The position numbers and the translations under genes are program-made. A DNA stretch of 48,811 nucleotides from CALGSZ01 sp042408955. Lineage in GTDB: Bacteria; Chloroflexota; Chloroflexia; Thermomicrobiales; UBA6265. Where the stretch lies: the NCBI GenBank assembly GCA_042408955.1, contig JBHOQQ010000024.1, forward strand, positions 1-48,811, in the 5' to 3' direction. Of the stretch, positions 25,502 through 33,108 are shown piece after piece. Within the stretch, counting starts at the first letter, position 1. Each line of letters starts with the position of its first letter. Below the pieces are notes generated by a model. It was not told the origin of the DNA. It saw only the letters and a list, made by a program, of their open reading frames with translations, and ran no database searches.

Positions 25502-25530
25502 ATTATAAAGATTGATACAGTTCGTGTCAA
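25502..25530 (-). promoter_or_regulatory. Consensus promoter and overlapping inverted repeat of hspR-clpB
   Basis: On the minus strand there is TTGACA (25525-25530), a 17-base spacer and TATAAT (25502-25507), a perfect sigma-70 consensus. TTGACAC (25524-25530) and GTATCAA (25512-25518) form an inverted repeat with a 5-base gap, overlapping the -35 and spacer. This is where an autorepressor such as HspR would act, though it differs from the published HAIR consensus CTTGAGT-N7-ACTCAAG. Confidence 0.75.
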
Positions 25531-25569
25531 CCATGATGACAGAGTTTCGTCCAATGTGAGGAGGCTGCC

Positions 25570-26262
25570 ATGCTCATCTATGCCCATCGCGGCGCGTCAA
25601 AAGCAGAGCCAGAAAACACGCTGCGTGCGTTTCGCCGTGCGCTCGACGCCGGCGTCCACGGCATCGAGCTTGACCTTCACGCCACGGCCGATGGCATTCC
25701 GGTGGTGATCCACGATGCCGACGTGAGCCGGACAACTGACGGGATTGGGAAGGTTGCGTCGTTGCAGTACGCCGAGCTCGCGACACTCGATGCGGGCCGC
25801 GGCGAGCGTATCCCCACGCTAGCCGAGGTCCTCTCACTGGCCGGAGATCGGGTCCATTTCGATCTGGAGATCAAGCAGCGCGGCATCGAGCGCGAAGTCC
25901 TCGCCGTGCTCGCTCGCTTTCCCTCCGCGCGGTGGGCGATCTCCTCGTTCGATTGGGACATCCTGCGCGCCGTGCGATCGTCGGCGCCATCGGCCGACTT
26001 GTGGGTGCTTTCCATGGCGCTATCAGACGACGTCTTCGCCGTCGCCGACGAGATTGGCGCAACCGCTGTTTCGCTATACGCGCCCGCGTTTACACCTGAC
26101 GCCGCCGAGTCCCTGGCGCGCGCCGGACTGCGCACGGTTGTCTGGACCGTGAACGACCCAGCAGTGGCGACGGAAATGAAGCGCATGGGCGCCTACGGGC
26201 TGTGCACGGATGTGCCAGAAGTCATCCTTTCCGCATTGGCAGCAACGACCAGACACAAATGA
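25570..26262 (+). CDS. Glycerophosphodiester phosphodiesterase
   Basis: A 230-residue GDPD-family enzyme that hydrolyses glycerophosphodiesters (from phospholipid breakdown) to glycerol-3-phosphate and an alcohol. The TIM-barrel active site shows AHRGASKAEPENT at the N-terminus (His, Arg, Glu), GIELDLHATADGIPVVIHD (Glu, Asp, His) and DLEIKQRG. The ending VWTVNDPAVATEM and GLCTDVPE is standard. There is no signal peptide, so it is cytoplasmic. The ATG at 25570 has GAGGAGG nearby. It is divergent from hspR and ends in a 12-bp hairpin shared with the convergent coxM-like gene. Confidence 0.94.
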   Translation: MLIYAHRGASKAEPENTLRAFRRALDAGVHGIELDLHATADGIPVVIHDADVSRTTDGIGKVASLQYAELATLDAGRGERIPTLAEVLSLAGDRVHFDLEIKQRGIEREVLAVLARFPSARWAISSFDWDILRAVRSSAPSADLWVLSMALSDDVFAVADEIGATAVSLYAPAFTPDAAESLARAGLRTVVWTVNDPAVATEMKRMGAYGLCTDVPEVILSALAATTRHK

Positions 26263-26287
26263 GCGCGGGAGCGGTTCCCGCGCTCAT
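26259..26287. terminator. Bidirectional hairpin between convergent genes
   Basis: ATGAGCGCGGGA (26259-26270) pairs perfectly with TCCCGCGCTCAT (26276-26287) around a 5-base loop. It overlaps the GDPD stop codon and lies 29 bases past the coxM-like stop. T tracts are weak on both sides. Confidence 0.6.
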
Positions 26288-26315
26288 GTCGCACGAACAG
26301 CTACGAAGCGAAGAT

Positions 26316-27182
26316 TTAGGCGAGGCCAGCGGCGCGGGTCAGCGCCCGCCGGGTCAATACGCGAACCAGGTGCGCTCGGTACTCCGGCGAGGCGTAGACG
26401 TCGCCGTTAAGCTCACCAAGTCCTTCCGTCGCCACCTGCGCCGCGCTAGCAATCGACTCGGCGTTGAGCGCCTTGCCAGCCAGTGCATTTTCGGCCGCGG
26501 TAGCGCGCATCGCGTGCTCTGGAGCCCCGGTGACACCGATCCGCACCGACCTGGCAGTGCCGCCATCTAGCTCGATCACGGCCGCGACACCAACGACCGC
26601 GTACCCAGACGCTGGGTGGGCATGCTTCTCATAAGCCATGCCCAGCCGCCGTCCTCCGACCGCGGGCAGGTGAATCTCCGTAATGATCTCATCTGCCGCC
26701 AGTGAGGTGGTCAGCAATCCCACAAAGAGATCGTCGATCGGGATCACGCGCTCACCGCCAGTGCCAACGGCCTTCACCGATGCCCCGAGGGCCAGCATCA
26801 CCGCCGGAAAATCGGCAGCAGGATCAGCGTGCGCGAGTGAGCCTCCGAGTGTGCCCCGCGCCCTCACCTGAGGATCACCAACCACGTTCGCGGTTTCCGC
26901 GATGATTGGGTACCCCTGCCGCAGCTCTGCCGAATCCATGAGATCGTGATAGGTCGTCAACGCGCCAATGACGATGCTCCCATCGCTGTTGACGCGGATG
27001 CCACGCAACCCGGCGATGCGCCCAATATCGATCAGCGCTGACGGCGTGGCGAGCCGCAGCTTCATTGCCGGAAGCAGCGAATGGCCGCCCGCCAAGATCT
27101 TCGCGTCGGGATTACTCGCAAGCAGCCGCACCGCCTCTTCCACACTCGATGCCCGGTGATACGAAAAAGCGCTCGGAAACAC
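26316..27182 (-). CDS. Molybdenum hydroxylase FAD-binding (medium) subunit, CoxM-like
   Basis: The 288-residue FAD subunit of a three-part molybdenum hydroxylase. It passes electrons from the [2Fe-2S] subunit to an acceptor. FAD-binding motifs are AGGHSLLPAMKLRLA near the N-terminus and RGTLGGSLAHADPAADFP in the middle; the CO-dehydrogenase C-terminal domain covers about 175-280. The first residues FPSAFSYHRASSVEEA are typical. The order on the minus strand is small, large, medium subunit, which is the form II order; true CO dehydrogenases are M-S-L. The gene ends in a shared hairpin. Confidence 0.9.
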   Translation of the reverse strand: MFPSAFSYHRASSVEEAVRLLASNPDAKILAGGHSLLPAMKLRLATPSALIDIGRIAGLRGIRVNSDGSIVIGALTTYHDLMDSAELRQGYPIIAETANVVGDPQVRARGTLGGSLAHADPAADFPAVMLALGASVKAVGTGGERVIPIDDLFVGLLTTSLAADEIITEIHLPAVGGRRLGMAYEKHAHPASGYAVVGVAAVIELDGGTARSVRIGVTGAPEHAMRATAAENALAGKALNAESIASAAQVATEGLGELNGDVYASPEYRAHLVRVLTRRALTRAAGLA

Positions 27183-27224
27183 GGTTACTCCTTTCTGTCA
27201 CACCATCACGCGAGCCACCGGCGG

Positions 27225-29615
27225 CTAGCGGCCGGCGGCGCGAATTGCGCGCCAAATGCGCTCCGGAGTGAGCGGCATATCAAGATGCGTGATACCCAAA
27301 TGGGAGACTGCGTCGATCACCGCATTCGCAACTGCCGGTGTCGCCGCGATCGTACCGGCCTCGCCAGCACCCTTTACGCCAAGCGGATTGGTTGGCGAGG
27401 GGGTTACTGTGCGGTCGAGCTCGTAGGTGGGCACCATGTGAGCGCGCGGTACCGCGTAACTCTCCAGCGTTCCTGTAACGAGCTGCCCGTCACTGTTGTA
27501 GTACGCGCCCTCGTACAGTGCCTGGGCCAAACCTTGGGCAATGCCACCATGGATCTGGCCATCTACGATCAATGGGTTAACGACATTGCCGACGTCATCT
27601 ACGGCCACATAGCGGAGCAGCTTGACCTCTCCGGTCTCACGGTCCACCTCGACGACACAGACGTGCGTTCCAAATGGAAACGTGCAGTTAGGCGGATCAT
27701 AGTACGTGGTCTCATCCAAAAACGGCTCCATGCCCGGTGGGAGATCGTAGCCAACGTGGGCTGCGAGCGCCACCTCGGCAAGTGTCTTGGCCGCTTCGGG
27801 CGATCCCTTGACGTAGAATTTCCCGTTCTCGAAGACGATATCCTCCTCGGCCGCCTCCAGCATGTGCGCTGCGATCTTCTTCGCCTTGTCCTTGATCTTC
27901 TGCAAGCTGCGATAGATCGCCACGCCTCCGACCGCGAGCGACCGGCTACCGTAGGTGCCGAAGCCAAAGGGCGCTGCGAGCGTGTCCGAGTGCTCAATTT
28001 CCACGTCCTCATACGGCACGCCCAACTCGTCGGCCACCAATTGGGCAAAGGTCGTCTCGTGCCCCTGGCCATGTGGCAGCGAGCCGGTCGTCACAACGAC
28101 CTTCCCGGTCAAATGGACGCGGACATTCGCGCTCTCCCACAGACCGGCGCCCCATCCTTCACCTGGCAGGCCGATCCACTTCGACGGAGCAACCCCGCAG
28201 ACCTCGACGTAGGACGAAAGCCCGATGCCGAGCAACTTGGTATCACCGCGCTCGCGCCGCGCTTTCTGCTCTGCCCGCAGCGCCGCGTACCCGACATGCT
28301 CCAGCGCCCGGTTCAGCGCCTGCTCATAGTTGCCGCTATCGTATGGCAGCATTCCCAATCCGGTGTCATACGGGAAATCTTGCGGCTGGATGAAATTGCG
28401 CCGCCGGACATCGGCGGGATCGACGCCAGTTGCCTGGGCCACCAGATCGCAGACACGTTCGATTACGTACGCTGCTTCGGGGCGCCCGGCTCCCCGGTAG
28501 GCGTCAACCATCGCCGTGTTGGTGTACGCCGCGGTCACCTTGCAGTGGATGGCCGGGATCTTGTACGACCCTGCCAGCATTCGGCCGTACAGCGTGGTCG
28601 GAATCCCCGCCGCGATCGTCGAGAAGTACGCGCCAAGGTTCGCATAGGTGTTGACTTTGAGCGCGGTAATCTTTCCATCGCGCGTCGCGCCAACCTCGAT
28701 GTCAGTGATGTGATCGCGCCCGTGCGTGGTCGTCAAGTAATTCTCCGAGCGGTCCTCGAAGAACTTCACCGGGCGGCCGCCCAGCTTCTTGGACAGCGCC
28801 ATCACGAGCGGCATGTCGTAGTAGAGAAAGATCTTCGAGCCGAATCCACCTCCGACATCCGGGGCGATGACCCGAATCTTCTGCTCAGGCACACCGAGTA
28901 CGAAGGCCGCCAGCAGCAGGCGATGGACATGCGGCGCTTGGGACGTCGCCCACAGCGTGTACTCACCAGTCGCTGGATCATACTTGCCGATCGAACCGCG
29001 CGGCTCCATTGCATTCGGAATCAGGCGCTGGTTGACCAAATGCGCCGAGACCCGCACCTCCGACTGGGCAAGCGCAGCATCGACGGTTGCCTCATCTTTG
29101 CCGCAAGTCCACTCCAGAACGATGTTGTTTGGCGCCTCCTCGTGCAATTGCGGCGCTCCGGGCTGAACCGCCTCCTTGGCACCGACCACAACCGGCAGCG
29201 GCTCATATTCCACGACCACCGCGCTCGCGGCATCCTCCGCGAGATACCGATCCTCCGCCACGACAACTGCGACCGGATCGCCGACCTGATGCACCTCGTT
29301 GACGGCTAGCACCCGCGGCGTGACCGGATTGTTTTTCACCCGGCCCGCTTGCCAGGCAGCCGGCAACGGATTGAGATCGAGGAAGTCCTGACCGGTAAAC
29401 ACCCCCAGCACGCCTGGCATCGTCGCCGCCGCGCTGGTATCGATCCGCTTGATTTTCGCGTGAGCATACGGGGAGCGCACAAGCGCCGCGTGTGTCATCC
29501 CTGGCAGCCGGACATCATCGAGAAAGCTCCCGGCGCCAGTGATCAACCGCGGATCTTCTCTCCGTTTGATCGCCTTGCCGAAGAGCCGTTCCGGCGCTTC
29601 AACGGCTATGGCCAT
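27225..29615 (-). CDS. Molybdenum hydroxylase large subunit, form II (CoxL-like)
   Basis: The 796-residue catalytic subunit that carries the molybdopterin-cytosine-dinucleotide cofactor. Cofactor motifs include APDVGGGFGSK (251-261) and the active-site loop AYRGAGR (372-378); the catalytic glutamate is in GVKGAGEAG near the C-terminus. Form I CoxL, the proven CO oxidiser, has AYRCSFR with a Cys bound to copper. Here that Cys is absent, so this is a form II enzyme of uncertain substrate (aldehydes, purines and related heterocycles are all possible). The ATG at 29615 has GGAGG six bases upstream. It sits between coxS- and coxM-like genes, with no obvious maturation genes (coxD-like ATPase, xdhC) in the window. 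Confidence 0.93.
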   Translation of the reverse strand: MAIAVEAPERLFGKAIKRREDPRLITGAGSFLDDVRLPGMTHAALVRSPYAHAKIKRIDTSAAATMPGVLGVFTGQDFLDLNPLPAAWQAGRVKNNPVTPRVLAVNEVHQVGDPVAVVVAEDRYLAEDAASAVVVEYEPLPVVVGAKEAVQPGAPQLHEEAPNNIVLEWTCGKDEATVDAALAQSEVRVSAHLVNQRLIPNAMEPRGSIGKYDPATGEYTLWATSQAPHVHRLLLAAFVLGVPEQKIRVIAPDVGGGFGSKIFLYYDMPLVMALSKKLGGRPVKFFEDRSENYLTTTHGRDHITDIEVGATRDGKITALKVNTYANLGAYFSTIAAGIPTTLYGRMLAGSYKIPAIHCKVTAAYTNTAMVDAYRGAGRPEAAYVIERVCDLVAQATGVDPADVRRRNFIQPQDFPYDTGLGMLPYDSGNYEQALNRALEHVGYAALRAEQKARRERGDTKLLGIGLSSYVEVCGVAPSKWIGLPGEGWGAGLWESANVRVHLTGKVVVTTGSLPHGQGHETTFAQLVADELGVPYEDVEIEHSDTLAAPFGFGTYGSRSLAVGGVAIYRSLQKIKDKAKKIAAHMLEAAEEDIVFENGKFYVKGSPEAAKTLAEVALAAHVGYDLPPGMEPFLDETTYYDPPNCTFPFGTHVCVVEVDRETGEVKLLRYVAVDDVGNVVNPLIVDGQIHGGIAQGLAQALYEGAYYNSDGQLVTGTLESYAVPRAHMVPTYELDRTVTPSPTNPLGVKGAGEAGTIAATPAVANAVIDAVSHLGITHLDMPLTPERIWRAIRAAGR

Positions 29616-29728
29616 CTCTGTCCTCCTTCCGGGAGAGACCAACTACTGATTGCCGCCTACATTGCCCGCGAATCAGCGACAGGCGCCACTCCCTGCTCCG
29701 GGCGCGCCCGGCCGGACCGAAATTCGAC

Positions 29729-30223
29729 CTAGCCGCGCATCTTCTCCGCGGCGTATTGGATTGCCCGGACGATGTTTTGATACCCCGTGCACCGGCAAAT
29801 GTTACCCTCGAGCGCGTGGCGGATTTCTGCCTCGGTCGGATTGGGATTCCGCTTCAATAGCGCCGCGCCAGCCATGATCATGCCCGGCGTGCAGTAGCCA
29901 CACTGCAAGCCGTGCATCTCCCAGAACCCTTCCTGCACGGGATGCAGCTTCCCATCCTGAGCCAGACCCTCGATGGTCGTAATCTCCGCGCCATCCGCCT
30001 GAACGGCAAGCACGGTGCAACTCTTGACCGCCTCACCGTTCATGTGGACGACGCACGCTCCACAGCTACTCGTGTCACAGCCGACATGCGTGCCAGTGAG
30101 GCCGAGTGTCTCGCGCAGAAAGTGAACGAGGAGCGTTCGTGGCTCAACCTCCGCGGAATACTGCTTGCCATTGACGGTCATGGATATCGCGACTTTCGCG
30201 GGAGCCGTCATCGTCTCTGCCAT
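29729..30223 (-). CDS. Molybdenum hydroxylase [2Fe-2S] (small) subunit, CoxS-like
   Basis: The 164-residue iron-sulfur subunit. It carries two [2Fe-2S] clusters: the plant-ferredoxin one with VGCDTSSCGACVV, and the helical one with LQCGYCTPGMIMA and GNICRCTGYQNIV. Electrons flow from molybdenum through these to FAD. The N-terminal 12 residues are an extra tail. A GGAGAAAGGTG precedes the ATG at 30223. This gene is first in the S-L-M operon; the gap to the large subunit gene is 113 bases, longer than usual for such operons but without a strong hairpin. Confidence 0.96.
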   Translation of the reverse strand: MAETMTAPAKVAISMTVNGKQYSAEVEPRTLLVHFLRETLGLTGTHVGCDTSSCGACVVHMNGEAVKSCTVLAVQADGAEITTIEGLAQDGKLHPVQEGFWEMHGLQCGYCTPGMIMAGAALLKRNPNPTEAEIRHALEGNICRCTGYQNIVRAIQYAAEKMRG

Positions 30224-30558
30224 CCGTCACCTTTCTCCTTCCACTACCGCATGCCTTGGCCCCAAAAGCCGACTGGCGGTGCGGCTCACCGGCAACCCCG
30301 TGGCTTCAGCAACCAGTATGAGCAACCCACCGGTGTTCACAACGCCGGTTCGTCACCGGCACTCGGCGAGTTATTCCAAGGTCGAGGGCCGAAGCGCTCA
30401 GCATGTCCCCCACGCTTCGAGGTCTGGCTGCCAAAGCCAATCAAGCGCTGGGAGTATATCGCTATGGCGCAAAAATGTCTGCATGCACGAGCAAGGCGCG
30501 CGAGGATGTGCCGCGCGATCCTCCGGCGACCGTCAATGTGACGTCCTGCATCGTGGAG
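30224..30558. other. Intergenic gap upstream of the Mo hydroxylase operon
   Basis: No gene is supported. It holds the candidate promoter at 30453-30481 and near-repeats CACCGGTGTT, ACGCCGGTTC and TCACCGGCAC at about 30328-30364. Weak reading frames extend across it but run antisense into the neighbours. Confidence 0.4.
30453..30481 (-). promoter_or_regulatory. Possible promoter of the Mo hydroxylase operon
   Basis: On the minus strand CAGACA (30476-30481), a 17-base spacer, and TATACT (30453-30458) approximate a sigma-70 promoter, 230 bases upstream of the small-subunit ATG. The long leader is unexplained. Confidence 0.35.
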
Positions 30559-31251
30559 TCAGCGCGCAGCGCTCACCTGCCACGCCTCATCGAGGAAGGC
30601 GCGGTATTCATCTAGGCATTGGGCAGCGCATGGTGGCAGCGTCACCCGCAGCAGCCGGCCCGTCGCTTGGTCAATATCCAGGCCGGGCAGCGCCGGCGCG
30701 GCGACTTGCCGGCCATTGGGAAGCACAAAGGTGGGACTGCCCGGCACACGAAGCTCTTCCCATCCTCGCTTCGCCTCCTCGATGACGAGGTGCTTGGCCA
30801 CGCCACGATCAAAGTCGGCTTCAAACCGCTCCCAATCAATCCCTGGCACTCCTGCCGCGATTTCCAGCAGCACATGGCGCATGGAAATACACTGGCTGTG
30901 CCCGAACAATGCGACGCGGATCTGCCACGCCAAATCGTCGGCAAGCGCGAGACTCTGGCGCTCGGCGCATTTGACCGCCTCGAAGGCCGGCCAAATCGTG
31001 ACCGGCCACGCCGAGGGCGGGGCAGACCAGGGTTGATACGGTAAATCTGGTTCGTGTTGCGCCAGGATAGCGATTTCCGTCTCCACAAGGTTCATCGGAG
31101 TCGGCTCGCGGTTCACGTATTCCAGCGCAAGGCTCCGGTGGACCAGCGCGAGCCGGCCCGCGTATTCAACGCGCAAGCGTCGCCAGCGAGCGTGCGCGAC
31201 ATAAGCGAACGGACAGGCAAGATCGGCAAAAAGCTCAACGCAGGCAATCAA
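30559..31251 (-). CDS. DsbA-family thioredoxin-fold protein
   Basis: A 230-residue protein of the DsbA/FrnE/HCCA-isomerase branch. The active-site region is DLACPFAYVAH: one cysteine (CPFA) instead of the CxxC of true disulfide oxidases, so it may be a glutathione-S-transferase-kappa-like or isomerase-type enzyme rather than an oxidase. The cis-proline region VPGSPTFVLPNG and the helical insert are present. There is no signal peptide, so it is cytoplasmic. The start is TTG 31251 (reading MIACVELF) with GGAGGA eight bases upstream. No neighbouring gene suggests a substrate. Confidence 0.8.
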   Translation of the reverse strand: MIACVELFADLACPFAYVAHARWRRLRVEYAGRLALVHRSLALEYVNREPTPMNLVETEIAILAQHEPDLPYQPWSAPPSAWPVTIWPAFEAVKCAERQSLALADDLAWQIRVALFGHSQCISMRHVLLEIAAGVPGIDWERFEADFDRGVAKHLVIEEAKRGWEELRVPGSPTFVLPNGRQVAAPALPGLDIDQATGRLLRVTLPPCAAQCLDEYRAFLDEAWQVSAAR

Positions 31252-31323
31252 TCCCTGGTTCCTCCATCACGGCACGCAAGCGAGTTCTTACCGGTGCGAG
31301 CGAGCACCGAAGCGTGCAAATGA

Positions 31324-32118
31324 TTACGGCCTCGCCGTGGGCGTACCCGGCAGGCTGAGATCGCCCGACCACACGCTGTGCACCTCGGTGACGCCTAACA
31401 ACGGCTGCGACGGATCGGATGGCGCCACCCGCATGCTTGCAGTCACGGCATCGAACCTGAACGTCGTCTGTCCATGGATTCGGGATGCCGGTACCGCCAC
31501 GATCACATCCTGCCCACGAAGCACCACGGGAAACCCTGGCGAATCAAGGTAGATCGGCAAGCCCGGGTTCGTCGGCGGCAGCGCCGCGGCCACGTCGCCC
31601 GACACCGCGACGACAGCCAGACCGGCTGGAGCACGCTCATCCTTCCCGAGCAACACCCAGTGGCTGTGGTAGTGTGCACCGTCGTTCGCGTAGTTTCCGT
31701 CTCCGTTTTCGTCCCACAACGGCGTGTCGTCAAAATCGGGATGTGAGGTGACCGCCAGCGCAACGATACCTTCCGCGCCTTTGAACCCCACATCACCCGG
31801 CTGCAACGTGGTTGGAAAGACGTAGCCGATCACCGTGGCACCATCGAGCGCGCCAGTTGCTTCCGGCACCGTCCCGCCAGCATTGCCCTTGACCGTCTGC
31901 CGAAAGATCACCTGCTCAAGCTCCTCGTCAATCACCACGTGCGCGCCCACGATTGCCAGATTGTCGTCCGCGGTTGAGCTCGCAGATGGCGTTTGCGCTT
32001 GGACGACACCGCGCGCGATCACGGCAATGAGCAGCAACAGCATCGCCCAGCGCACCAAACGCATCGCGCTAAGCAGCCGTCCCAACTCACCGTTGAACCT
32101 CTGCATCGGATGTGCCAT
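31324..32118 (-). CDS. Secreted protein of unknown function
   Basis: A 264-residue exported protein. The signal sequence is RWAMLLLLIAVIARG with cleavage likely after AQA. I do not recognise a family. The mature part is mostly beta-strand sequence with VVIDEELEQVIFRQTVKGNAGG. The middle has an acidic loop, PDFDDTPLWDENGDGNY, followed by DGAHYHSHWVLLG; this looks like a possible metal or calcium site with several histidines. A GGAAGGTGA is just before the ATG at 32118. It lies between a DsbA-like gene (73 bases downstream) and a MarR gene (74 bases upstream) on the same strand and may be co-transcribed with the MarR gene. Confidence 0.7.
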   Translation of the reverse strand: MAHPMQRFNGELGRLLSAMRLVRWAMLLLLIAVIARGVVQAQTPSASSTADDNLAIVGAHVVIDEELEQVIFRQTVKGNAGGTVPEATGALDGATVIGYVFPTTLQPGDVGFKGAEGIVALAVTSHPDFDDTPLWDENGDGNYANDGAHYHSHWVLLGKDERAPAGLAVVAVSGDVAAALPPTNPGLPIYLDSPGFPVVLRGQDVIVAVPASRIHGQTTFRFDAVTASMRVAPSDPSQPLLGVTEVHSVWSGDLSLPGTPTARP

Positions 32119-32191
32119 GGCTCACCTTCCTTTCCGGTTGCTCGAACAAACTCCCTGCACAGAGATACCCAATGAGTCATAGGCATCGCGC

Positions 32192-32863
32192 TCAGCCAGC
32201 GGCGCCACTGCTGAAGCGAGCCCACGCGAGACTTTTGTCCTCTTCGCGAGCTGCGATGAAATCGGGGCAATCGATTCTGAGATCGGCATCACCGAACGGT
32301 GCGTTGACGAACGCGCAGTGATGCGGCCGCACCGCATCGCGATGCGCGTACGGTCGAAAGTAGTGGCAGTTGACACACATCCTGGCAACGGGAATGGCGC
32401 CGCGGATCTGCAACGCACGGATCATCTTGATGATCGAGCGAAGCAGCACGACCTGCTCGTCTGGTGACAGCGCGTCGACCGCGGCCAGCAGGATGTCTGA
32501 CCACTCTGCAGCCGCTGTCGCCACTTGCTTGCCCACCTCCGTGAGAAAGAGGCGGACAGCACGTCTATCAGATTGGTCGCTTGCACGGGTGATGTAGCCC
32601 TTGGCAACAAGCGCGGCAATCGAGTCGCTCACGGTGGCTGCCGTGACGCCGAGCGCCTCACTGATCTCGCCAGGACGTCCTCCCTCTGGGCGACTCAACA
32701 AATAGGCGAGGATCTGACCCTGTGTAGGCGTCAGGCCGGCGCGGGTGGCACCCTCCCATGCCCGGTGCCGCGCGGCCAGACCAAGCTTTGCCAGGCCGAC
32801 CGCTAGCCGGCCAGTAATGGAGTCGGACGGTATCTCCTGTTGGGTCTTCGTTGCATTCATCAT
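32192..32863 (-). CDS. MarR-family regulator with cysteine-rich C-terminal extension
   Basis: A 223-residue winged-helix repressor, longer than most MarR proteins (about 140-160). The DNA-binding part is visible as LTPTQGQILAYLLSRPEGG, EISEALGVTAATVSDSIAAL and a wing with DQSDRRAVRLFLTEVG. After the dimerisation helices comes a tail with C-x2-C-H, HH-C and DCPDF (MCVNCHYFRP, RPHHCAFVN, RIDCPDF), a likely metal site (zinc, iron or Fe-S). Such a tail could sense metal or redox. The ATG at 32863 has AGGAG ten bases upstream; that site lies inside a perfect palindrome, suggesting autoregulation. It is divergent from an MFS exporter gene, the usual MarR target. Confidence 0.85.
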   Translation of the reverse strand: MMNATKTQQEIPSDSITGRLAVGLAKLGLAARHRAWEGATRAGLTPTQGQILAYLLSRPEGGRPGEISEALGVTAATVSDSIAALVAKGYITRASDQSDRRAVRLFLTEVGKQVATAAAEWSDILLAAVDALSPDEQVVLLRSIIKMIRALQIRGAIPVARMCVNCHYFRPYAHRDAVRPHHCAFVNAPFGDADLRIDCPDFIAAREEDKSLAWARFSSGAAG

Positions 32864-32867
32864 ATTC

Positions 32868-32880
32868 TTAGGACTCCTAA
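32868..32880. promoter_or_regulatory. Palindromic operator over the MarR ribosome-binding site
   Basis: TTAGGA-C-TCCTAA is a perfect 6-1-6 inverted repeat. On the minus strand it contains the AGGAG of the marR-like gene, so a bound dimer would block transcription near the start or translation. It lies in the intergenic region shared with the MFS gene. It is a good MarR-type operator candidate, though unproven. Confidence 0.6.
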
Positions 32881-33108
32881 TCACTTTCTATCACGCGCAT
32901 GTCGGGTCGTCAAGATGCACCGCCTGCCATTTATGTGTCTCAGAGGACGATCGCTCCGGCGGAGGATAGGCTTCTGCACGGCGACGCGCCACGGTATTCG
33001 GCGCTCCCGCATGGACGAAGTAATGCGGCTATCTATGCTACGCTAGCACGACGGTTGCCAAGCATGGCCACCAAGTGGCGTTTTCCTGCCGGCGCGGGGA
33101 GCGGTCGA

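Noticed and set aside
27081..29309. A 742-codon open frame on the plus strand across the Mo hydroxylase large-subunit gene
   Set aside because: It is the mirror of coxL in a high-GC gene; it is arginine/leucine-rich with no family features and overlaps a well-supported gene completely.
26316..30223. Calling the operon carbon monoxide dehydrogenase
   Set aside because: The active-site loop AYRGAGR lacks the copper-binding Cys of true CoxL, and the gene order is form II.
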